Shown one piece after another: positions 32,329 through 38,727 of a stretch of 61,562 nucleotides of DNA. Below the pieces are notes generated by a model. That model was not told where the DNA came from, did no database searches, and was given only the letters and a program-made list of their open reading frames with translations. This stretch comes from Streptococcus sp. A12 (lineage in GTDB: Bacteria > Bacillota > Bacilli > Lactobacillales > Streptococcaceae). The stretch covers positions 1 through 61,562 of the forward strand of contig NZ_CAJPOU010000002.1 in the NCBI RefSeq assembly GCF_905372335.1, given 5' to 3'. Every line of letters starts with the position of its first letter. Within the stretch, counting starts at the first letter, position 1. The position numbers and the translations under genes were made by a program.

Positions 32329-33207
32329 TCATTTTTTGATCTTTTTAATCATCAAGACAACGCCCAGCAAAACAACTATGATAATGAAAATATAGGCAAA
32401 CATGGACTGACTCGATAGATGTTCTCCACTCGCATTCTTCAAGATGACTCCATAAGACTCTTTGTAATTAGTTACTATTGAAGTTGGCGCATGATCAAAG
32501 ACTTTAATGATTGCATCTTTCATTAAAATCTGTTTCAAGAGCGCATTGACCTGTGTAAGAGGGAACCAGGTCATGACCTGTTGCAAGCTTTCTCCTACGG
32601 ATCCAATCGAAAGATAAACACCTGAAATGAATCCGATAAAGGTTCCAACTATTGTACTCAAAGTTGTAAATGCTGAACTGGTTCGAATAAAAGCTAGGAT
32701 TGGCAGAATGATAGTTGCAGATAACATCGTTCCCATTGTGACAACTCCTAAAATAGATAAGTAGTCTATCATAGAATAGTCAAGAAGAGCACTAAAACCA
32801 TTAAACATACCAATTGCAAAGATACAAGAGAACACGGTCATAATAATCCCAAATAAAATCGCAAAGATCGCATACGATAGTTCAATTTTAAAGTTAGACA
32901 CTAGGCTGACTTTAAAGTCCTCACTCAATTTCTTTTCTCTATCCGAAACCATTACTCCAAATGCACCAAGAGTACTGGTCATTGAGATAATAGTCGTCAA
33001 ACCTGAGATTAACCAATAATTGACCATCTGAATGGTGTCCGTAGAGGCGGTATCACTATTCAAAGCTTCCTTGATGGCATCAATCTGAATTTGTCCTAAA
33101 AAGACTTGATAAACCAAGATCAAGATGATGACCGATAAGAAGGACATAAAGAAAGCTAAGCGATCTCTTGTATAGACTTTCCGATTTCTAGAGATTAGTT
33201 CAAGCAT
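32329..33207 (-). CDS. ABC-2 type transporter permease
   Basis: A 292-residue membrane protein with about six hydrophobic segments (FFMSFLSVIILILVYQVF, LISGLTTIISMTSTLGAFGVM, AILFGIIMTVFSCIFAIGMF, others further on). A large extracytoplasmic stretch after the first helix fits the ABC-2 export permease type, used for drug, lipid or peptide export. It overlaps the ATPase gene by 8 bp, so they were one translational unit. The ATPase is interrupted, so the permease may now be without its partner. The substrate is unknown. Confidence 0.85.
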   Translation of the reverse strand: MLELISRNRKVYTRDRLAFFMSFLSVIILILVYQVFLGQIQIDAIKEALNSDTASTDTIQMVNYWLISGLTTIISMTSTLGAFGVMVSDREKKLSEDFKVSLVSNFKIELSYAIFAILFGIIMTVFSCIFAIGMFNGFSALLDYSMIDYLSILGVVTMGTMLSATIILPILAFIRTSSAFTTLSTIVGTFIGFISGVYLSIGSVGESLQQVMTWFPLTQVNALLKQILMKDAIIKVFDHAPTSIVTNYKESYGVILKNASGEHLSSQSMFAYIFIIIVVLLGVVLMIKKIKK

Positions 33208-34129
33208 TCCCTTCTCCTCCTTTAGATCTTAGCAAGTTCAAATAAGCTGCTTCTAAATTTGAATATTCTACATTGAATGTTTCAATAATTGATTTTCCTT
33301 GATTTTCTGCAATAATTTCCATCATCTCTTCAACTGAAACATCCTTACATACGACTTCTGCCTCCGAAAGGATCTGACACTTATTAGCAAACTTAGAAAC
33401 AGACAATGATTTCAGTGATCTTCCAGGTTTTAACGTAAGATTCAGGTTAGTGGTTGAATGCTGTTTAATAAAATTAGCAATATCTCCTGAATAGTACAAG
33501 TTCCCTTCAATTAAGACATTTAAAACATCACAAGCAGCCATCTCTTCTAAATAGTGTGTAATTAGAACGACTGTCATATTATCTTTTTTGTTCAGATGAT
33601 GAATCGCTTCTCATAAATCATGACGAGATTGTGGATCTAAACCAGTTGTTGGCTCATCTAACAAGAGCAAAGACGGTTGTGACAATAACGCTCGGGCAAT
33701 ATCTACTTTTCGTTTTTGTCCTCCTGATAAACTGCCATAGTTTTTCTTTTTAAGAGTGGCTACATCCAAATAAGATTGCAGATCTCTAATACTCGTTTGT
33801 ACTTGTGATTTTGATAAGCCATACAAGGCTCCTCGAGAAATCAAGTTTTCCTCTACCGTTAAGTTATCATCTAAACGATTGCTTTGAAATACAATACCGA
33901 TATGTCGATAAAAATCTTTCGTTGACAATGATTTTCCATCTACTTTCCAAAAAATCTCTCCTGAACTTGGCTTGAAATTCTGAATCAACAAATTAAAAAG
34001 CGTTGTTTTTCCAACCCCATTCGGTCCAAGAAGTCCATAAAATTTACCTTCCTCAAAAACTAAATCAATTCCTTTCAAAGCCTCAAAGGAACCATAGCTT
34101 TTCTTTACATTGTGTAATCTAATTTCCAT
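33200..34129 (-). pseudogene. ABC transporter ATPase with in-frame TGA
   Basis: ATP-binding partner of the ABC-2 permease, about 309 residues if read through. The first part has Walker A GPNGVGKTT near residue 34, a Q-loop, the signature LSGGQKRKVDIARALL near 136 and Walker B LLLLDEPTTGLDP. A TGA codon at 33611-33613 then follows SRHDL. The same frame resumes immediately with EAIHHLNKKDNMTVVLITHYLEEM, including the H-loop His, to 33200. Only one base change separates this from a full gene. A 172-residue truncated product without the H-loop would not hydrolyse ATP. Readthrough or a sequence error are alternatives. Confidence 0.85.
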
Positions 34130-34199
34130 TTTCTGACACCAATATCCTTTTTTCTTTCCTTATACTCTCAGTATATCCAATTTCTATCCTCTAACGTGA

Positions 34200-34213
34200 G
34201 GACATTCATGTCC
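34200..34213. promoter_or_regulatory. Palindrome upstream of the ABC operon
   Basis: GGACAT-GA-ATGTCC lies about 24 bp upstream of a TATACT-like -10 (34170-34175) that lacks a recognisable -35. That position suits an activator site for the ABC genes. Confidence 0.4.
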
Positions 34214-34232
34214 AGTATAGCCATCATTTTCA

Positions 34233-34258
34233 CCAAAAAAACCTGTGAAACTTCACAG
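34233..34258 (-). terminator. Terminator upstream of the ABC operon
   Basis: CTGTGAA-GT-TTCACAG followed by GTTTTTTT on the minus strand. A close relative of the stem, CACCTGTGAATCTTCACAGGTG, lies at 34518-34539 without a T-run. The two flank the structured element between the XRE regulator and the ABC genes. Confidence 0.7.
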
Positions 34259-34351
34259 ATGTTCGAGAATGGAGACAAACTATTGTTTTACATAAAACAG
34301 TTAGATGATTATCAAAAAATGACTTTTATTTTTTAGTTATTTAAGAAGATC

Positions 34352-34491
34352 AAAAACTTTCCGCTGTGAGAAAAATGCCTGAAACGTAATTGTTTCAGGC
34401 ATTCGGAATTATTGAGACCTTAGGCTCAATAATTAGTCATGGAACTTTGAAAAAGTTCGCTGACGTCCGTACTCACCTAAGGAAAGTTTTT
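34352..34491 (-). repeat. Structured mobile-like element, copy A
   Basis: A 140-bp element with 11-bp perfect terminal inverted repeats (AAAAACTTTCC). Read on the minus strand it carries TTAGGTGAGTACGGAC, three successive hairpins and CTCACAGC, then the closing repeat. GTGAG pairs with CTCAC inside the terminal stem. It is homologous to copy B at 52323-52460 over its whole length. It lies about 104 nt downstream of the XRE regulator stop, in sense orientation. Confidence 0.8.
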
Positions 34492-34594
34492 CAGAAGACT
34501 TTATCTTCAATCTGAAGCACCTGTGAATCTTCACAGGTGTTCAATGTTCATTTTATATTTTTCCAGAACAACAGACGAAAGGAAAAATGCTCCT

Positions 34595-35521
34595 CTATAC
34601 CTCAGTGTAGTTTAGACCTTTTTTTGCAAGGTCCTCTTTCCATTCTCCTTGCATGTTTCTCTTCACTATATCCTCAGATAATAAGTCAGCCATTAAGCAT
34701 ACTTTTTGATAATCATCTTTTGCTTTTTCTAGGTCATCTTCTATAAATAAAGCAACTTTCCAATTTAGAGCATAAACAAAAATATTATCCTGAAAATCAT
34801 GTCTCTTTGTCATAATATCATTTAAAGCTTTAACAATGTCTGGCAATCTGTCGTATATCCCATAATGGGCTAACACGCCTGCAGCTGAGATGAGAGTGTT
34901 TTGTAGTATTTCCAACTCTGATAAGGGGAAATAATCTATCGCAAGTAGGATTTTCTCCACTAAGTATATAAATTCTTCTTGATCAAAGACTCCTAAAGCC
35001 AAAGAAAGCAAGCGCAATTTGATAATCTCCACATCGTTGAGACTTAACTCTTTTTTCTTCATGGCTTGCTCTAGATACTCATCTAATAAACCTTGATCAA
35101 AAGAAGGATTTTTGGATCCAATCATATCAACCGTGGCTTGGGCGACCTGGACAGACAGTTTTTCTTCCTCTGGCAGGTTATCAAAATAGTTTTCGTAAAT
35201 ATCCTCAATAATTTCTTCATGCCGATGAAGACGATCTTGATCTCCATAATGGTATAACGTCCGTAGTTGATATTTCAGGTTCAGATATTCTGCTGGCAAT
35301 TCTAGACTAGTTTGATTCGTTAGCGTATCTAGGGAAACACCTAGTTGTTCAGCAATATACTTCGCTGTTGCAATCGTTGGCAAAGACTGCCCTTTTTCAA
35401 TTCGCTGGAGTTGGCGCGTCGTTAATAGGTCCTCAATACCACAGATCGCTTGTCTACTTAATCCCTTACTTTCACGTAGAGTTTGTACTTTTTTTCCTAA
35501 TTCTGTTTTAAAATCCATCAT
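34595..35521 (-). CDS. XRE-family regulator with TPR-like domain (RRNPP type)
   Basis: A transcriptional regulator of about 308 residues. The N-terminal HTH (GKKVQTLRESKGLSRQAICG, TTRQLQRIEKGQSLPTIATA) is followed by a long all-helical region with tetratricopeptide-like repeats. This is the layout of PlcR/Rgg/TprA-type regulators that sense short peptides. The start at 35521 follows AAGGAG with 5-nt spacing; a second ATG directly follows. The neighbouring ABC transporter on the same strand is a likely target. A TATAAT (35546-35551) lies 25 nt upstream. The cognate peptide is unknown. Confidence 0.82.
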   Translation of the reverse strand: MMDFKTELGKKVQTLRESKGLSRQAICGIEDLLTTRQLQRIEKGQSLPTIATAKYIAEQLGVSLDTLTNQTSLELPAEYLNLKYQLRTLYHYGDQDRLHRHEEIIEDIYENYFDNLPEEEKLSVQVAQATVDMIGSKNPSFDQGLLDEYLEQAMKKKELSLNDVEIIKLRLLSLALGVFDQEEFIYLVEKILLAIDYFPLSELEILQNTLISAAGVLAHYGIYDRLPDIVKALNDIMTKRHDFQDNIFVYALNWKVALFIEDDLEKAKDDYQKVCLMADLLSEDIVKRNMQGEWKEDLAKKGLNYTEV

Positions 35522-35545
35522 ACAAGCTCCTTTTCTTCTGGTTTT

Positions 35546-35551
35546 ATTATA
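35546..35551 (-). promoter_or_regulatory. -10 box of the XRE regulator gene
   Basis: Consensus TATAAT on the minus strand, about 25 nt before the start codon. The -35 is not clear, so an activator may be needed. Confidence 0.45.
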
Positions 35552-35730
35552 GCACATATTAAAGTTGAAGGGTTTTTAACCTTTTCCAGCACTAAATGAA
35601 AAATCGGAAATGAAGAATACCATCAGAAACATCTGCACTGATGGAGTTCCACACTTCCGAAAATAAAACTAGTCAGTCATTTACTGAAATGAACGGCCTA
35701 TCGTACTTAGATAACAGAATCCTCAAAAAC

Positions 35731-37134
35731 TTATTCTTCAAATCCATTCTGCTGGCTCAATTCACGGAACCAATGACCAGATTTTTTTAGGCGTCTTTCT
35801 TGAGTGGCTAAGTCTAATTCGACAAGGCCGTAGCGGTTTTTATAGCCATTGAGCCAAGACCAGCAGTCGATAAAAGTCCACATGAGGTAACCCTTACAGT
35901 TGGCCCCTTCTTGGATTGCCCGGTGCAACTCACGCAGGTGGTCTTTGACGAAGTCAATCCGGTAGTCATCTTGGATTTCCCCGTTTTGGCGGAATTTTTC
36001 TTCCCCTTCAACTCCCATTCCATTCTCTGTTAGGAGCCACTCGATGTTGCCGTAATTTTCCTTGATATTTTGCGCAATATCGTACAAGCCCTGCTCATAG
36101 ATTTCCCAGCCTCTGTGTGGGTTAATCTTTCTACCTGGCATGACATAGGGTTCGTAGAACTGCTCGACCAGCATCGGAGACTCTGGGTTTGGCGCATATC
36201 GAGGCGCAGAGACCCGCATTGGTTGGTAATAGTTGACCCCTAAGAAGTCGACTGTATGTTCTTTGATCAGCTCTAAGTCATTTGGATCCACCTCTGGCAA
36301 GAGAGCACGCTCCCGCAAAATCTCTACCAACTCTGATGGGTAAGTCCCAAGAACAGACGGATCGAGGAAGGATTTGGCTTGGAAGAGCTCAGCGATTCGT
36401 GCCGCCTTGACGTCTGCTGGATGCTGACTCCGCGGGTAGGCTGGCGTCAAGTTCAAGACCACTCCGATTCGATAGCTCGGATCCACCTCATGACAGACCT
36501 GAACAGCAAGGCTACTTGCCAACTGGGTATGGTAGGCAACTTTAACTGCTGCAGCAGCATCCACCTTATGTGGGTAATGGGCATCATAAAAGTAACCAAA
36601 CTCTACAGGAACAATGGGTTCATTAAAAGTGATCCACTGATCGACCAAGTCTCCATAGGTTTCAAAGCAGAAACGAACATAGTCGCGATAGGCGTAGACC
36701 GTCTCCTTATTTTCCCAGCCATCTCCTTCTTCTTGCAAGGCAAAAGGAAGGTCAAAGTGATAAAGATTGACCATCAAATGAATGCCTTTGGACTTGATGC
36801 GTTCAAATACTTGGCGGTAAAAAGCCACTCCTACTGGATTGACTTCTCCACGCCCTTTAGGGAAAATCCGAGACCATTGGATAGAAGTCCGAAAGGCAGT
36901 ATGCCCGGTCTCGACTAGAAGCTCAATGTCTTCTTCCCAATTTTCATAAAAGGTAGAAGTTAAGCCAGGTCCTTCTTGGAAGCGAAAGCGATGAGGCTCT
37001 ACCTGGTACCAGTAGTCCCAAAGGTTGTCCCCCTTACCATCTCCGGCAAAGCGCCCTTCTGTCTGTGGACCAGATGTCGATGTTCCCCATAAAAAATCTT
37101 TTGGAAAGTTAATCATATCCTTATCCTCTCTCAT
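35731..37134 (-). CDS. Glycoside hydrolase family 1 enzyme (beta-glucosidase / 6-phospho-beta-glucosidase type)
   Basis: A 467-residue cytosolic retaining glycosidase with the (beta/alpha)8 fold. The N-terminal FPKDFLWGTSTSGPQTEGR signature is present, the acid/base Glu lies in WITFNEPIVPVEFGY (near residue 175) and the nucleophile Glu in WLLTENGMG (near 370). Whether the substrate is phosphorylated cannot be told safely, and no PTS genes adjoin it. Two starts have plausible ribosome binding sites: 37134 (GAGG, 6 nt) and 37116 (MINFPKDF); the upstream one is kept. It stands alone between the XRE regulator and a C26 amidotransferase. Confidence 0.88.
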   Translation of the reverse strand: MREDKDMINFPKDFLWGTSTSGPQTEGRFAGDGKGDNLWDYWYQVEPHRFRFQEGPGLTSTFYENWEEDIELLVETGHTAFRTSIQWSRIFPKGRGEVNPVGVAFYRQVFERIKSKGIHLMVNLYHFDLPFALQEEGDGWENKETVYAYRDYVRFCFETYGDLVDQWITFNEPIVPVEFGYFYDAHYPHKVDAAAAVKVAYHTQLASSLAVQVCHEVDPSYRIGVVLNLTPAYPRSQHPADVKAARIAELFQAKSFLDPSVLGTYPSELVEILRERALLPEVDPNDLELIKEHTVDFLGVNYYQPMRVSAPRYAPNPESPMLVEQFYEPYVMPGRKINPHRGWEIYEQGLYDIAQNIKENYGNIEWLLTENGMGVEGEEKFRQNGEIQDDYRIDFVKDHLRELHRAIQEGANCKGYLMWTFIDCWSWLNGYKNRYGLVELDLATQERRLKKSGHWFRELSQQNGFEE

Positions 37135-37210
37135 TGTCTTCCTCTCTATTATACTCCCTTTCAGCCCTCTTCCTAGAGACTTTTTTCAGTCATTTTTACG
37201 CAGATTATAG

Positions 37211-37258
37211 AAAAAACACGCCAGCTATCAGAAGACCCGATTTCTAACGTGTTTTGTT
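37211..37258 (-). terminator. Terminator of the amidotransferase gene
   Basis: AAAACACG and CGTGTTTT pair across a 25-nt interior containing a smaller inverted pair, followed by TTTTTTC on the minus strand, just past the stop at 37263. Confidence 0.6.
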
Positions 37259-37262
37259 TCCA

Positions 37263-37955
37263 TTATAGTTGATTAACGACATAATCAAAGAGAGCCTTGT
37301 CTCCCTCGCTTATCTGATAACGCAGTTCTGGATGCCACTGTACCCCTAGAAAGGCTGTCCCGTGGGATGATTGTACCGCTTCGATGATCTGATCTTCAGA
37401 GCTAACAGCAATCACTTCTAGATGAGGAGCTAGATCCTTGATCGCTTGATGGTGGTAGGAATTGATCTGACCAACTTCTCCGAATAAGTCCCGCAAAATA
37501 CTTCCTTCAACTGTTTCGATTGAATGACTAGTTTCGCTGGCAGGATTTTCCTGCCAGTGATGATCGATATCTTGGTAAAGCGTCCCGCCCATGGCTACAT
37601 TGTAGAGCTGCATGCCTCGGCAAACCGTAAAGATAGGCTTCTTAGCAGCTACTGCTTCCTTGATCAAGGCTAACTCGAAAAGGTCACGCTCAAGCAAGTA
37701 ATCATCACTGACAATTTCCTTTTCTGCTCCATAAAACTGAGGGGAGACATGCTGACCACCTGTGATGATTAACTTGTCAATCAAGGAAATATAGTGCTCA
37801 GCCGTTGCTAGGTCTCCAATCGGAAGGATCAGAGGGATACCTCCTGCTTCTTGAACCCCCTGAACAAAGCCTGTCGGTGTATAGCTGAGGTACATTCCTT
37901 CCTCTTCACGAAAAGGGCGTTGGTTACCCGTAATCCCAATCACTGGTTTCTTCAT
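37263..37955 (-). CDS. Gamma-glutamyl-gamma-aminobutyrate hydrolase family (peptidase C26)
   Basis: A 230-residue class I glutamine-amidotransferase-like hydrolase of the PuuD group. The nucleophile Cys lies in PIFTVCRGMQLYNVAMGG (near residue 112) and the catalytic His in FLGVQWHPELRY near residue 207; the ITGGQHVSP oxyanion segment is near 67. It removes gamma-glutamyl groups from amides, but the exact substrate is unknown. It is monocistronic on the minus strand, divergent from the bacteriocin genes. Confidence 0.85.
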   Translation of the reverse strand: MKKPVIGITGNQRPFREEEGMYLSYTPTGFVQGVQEAGGIPLILPIGDLATAEHYISLIDKLIITGGQHVSPQFYGAEKEIVSDDYLLERDLFELALIKEAVAAKKPIFTVCRGMQLYNVAMGGTLYQDIDHHWQENPASETSHSIETVEGSILRDLFGEVGQINSYHHQAIKDLAPHLEVIAVSSEDQIIEAVQSSHGTAFLGVQWHPELRYQISEGDKALFDYVVNQL

Positions 37956-38066
37956 CGCTCATTCTCCAATCTCTTCATAACTAATATAGTTCCTTATTTT
38001 ATCACACTCCAAAGGTGACTTTCAACTTTTTTCATGGTCTTGAAAATAATAAGAGATTTTCTAGAA

Positions 38067-38078
38067 TTTTTACGAATA
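38067..38078 (+). promoter_or_regulatory. SigX (ComX) cin-box
   Basis: TTTTTACGAATA contains the perfect competence cin-box TACGAATA preceded by a T-tract. It lies 45 nt before the bacteriocin start, the position used by late-competence genes. No SigA-like promoter is apparent in the same region. Confidence 0.8.
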
Positions 38079-38122
38079 ATACAGGTGAAGAAACAATTTT
38101 CTTCAAAGAAAGGAGAAAATAG

Positions 38123-38311
38123 ATGAACACAATTTCTATTCATTCTGATGACATACTATCAGATCACGAACTAGCCTCTATTCAAGGTGGATTTATCCCA
38201 GCTGTCATTGTAGGGGTAGCTACATGGAAAATTGCTGCAACTGCTGTCAGTAGTATTGGACTCGTTTTTGCTGCAGGAGCAGGACTAGGATATCTAGCTA
38301 ACCGTCCATAG
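38123..38311 (+). CDS. Class II bacteriocin peptide 1 (double-glycine leader)
   Basis: A 62-residue precursor with a 23-residue leader ending in ELASIQGG, the double-glycine site for a PCAT (ComA/BlpA-type) exporter. The mature 39-residue peptide (FIPAVIVGVATWKIAATAVS...) is hydrophobic, with a GxxxG (GAGLG) near its end, typical of one half of a two-peptide class IIb bacteriocin. It is first in an operon with a membrane protein and a second such peptide, behind a cin-box. It resembles the streptocin (sthA/sthB) arrangement of S. gordonii as recalled. AGGAG precedes the ATG. Confidence 0.85.
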   Translation: MNTISIHSDDILSDHELASIQGGFIPAVIVGVATWKIAATAVSSIGLVFAAGAGLGYLANRP

Positions 38312-38317
38312 GTAAGA

Positions 38318-38554
38318 ATGATGAAAAAAAGACGCCTATTCCATATCATCACGATATCTACTTTACTTTTTTCTAGAATCTTTTTAGCAGTTCTACAAAT
38401 CCTACACGACCTTCACTATCTCACACTCCCATTTGAAACTTATGGAGTGAGTGATTTACTTTCTGGGATTCTTGTTATTTGGATCCTCATCATTGCATAT
38501 CGGGGAATAAGAAAGGAGAAAAGCAATGAACAATTTACAACTTTTAACAACTGA
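38318..38554 (+). CDS. Putative bacteriocin immunity membrane protein
   Basis: A 78-residue protein with two hydrophobic segments (ITISTLLFSRIFLAVLQIL, SDLLSGILVIWILIIAYR) and a charged C-terminal tail. It is encoded between the two bacteriocin peptide genes, which is the usual place for the self-protection protein. It starts 6 nt after peptide 1 and overlaps peptide 2 by 29 bp, so expression is coupled. No family is recognised; the immunity role is inferred from location, size and membrane topology. Confidence 0.7.
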   Translation: MMKKRRLFHIITISTLLFSRIFLAVLQILHDLHYLTLPFETYGVSDLLSGILVIWILIIAYRGIRKEKSNEQFTTFNN

Positions 38555-38684
38555 AGAATTAGAAAACACCAAGGGCGGTGTTGGTCTAGCTGAAATCGTT
38601 GCGATTTCAGGAGTTGCAAACTTTTTTGTATCCGTCTTTAATGCAGGATATAAATTCGGAGCTGACTTAGCCCGACGTCATTAA
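38526..38684 (+). CDS. Class II bacteriocin peptide 2 (double-glycine leader)
   Basis: A 52-residue precursor starting MNNLQLLTTEELENTKGG, an 18-residue leader with the double-glycine site. The mature 34-residue peptide (VGLAEIVAISGVANFFVSVF...) contains a GxxxG (GYKFG) and ends with RRH, fitting the partner of peptide 1 in a two-peptide pore-forming bacteriocin. AGGAG (AGAAAGGAGAAAAGC) lies before the ATG, inside the upstream gene. A strong terminator follows. No dedicated exporter is in the window. Confidence 0.82.
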   Translation: MNNLQLLTTEELENTKGGVGLAEIVAISGVANFFVSVFNAGYKFGADLARRH

Positions 38685-38689
38685 GATAG

Positions 38690-38722
38690 AAAAACAGTTG
38701 AAATAATTTTCAACTGTTTTTT
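38690..38722. terminator. Bidirectional terminator between the bacteriocin operon and leuS
   Basis: AAAAACAGTTGAAA and TTTTCAACTGTTTTT form a long stem with a 3-nt loop and T-runs on both strands, serving the convergent operon and leuS. Confidence 0.88.
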
Positions 38723-38727
38723 ATTGG

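Noticed and set aside
34374..34400. Peptide frame MPETITFQAFFSQRK inside copy A
   Set aside because: It lies within the hairpin of a repeated structured element and is not conserved in copy B.
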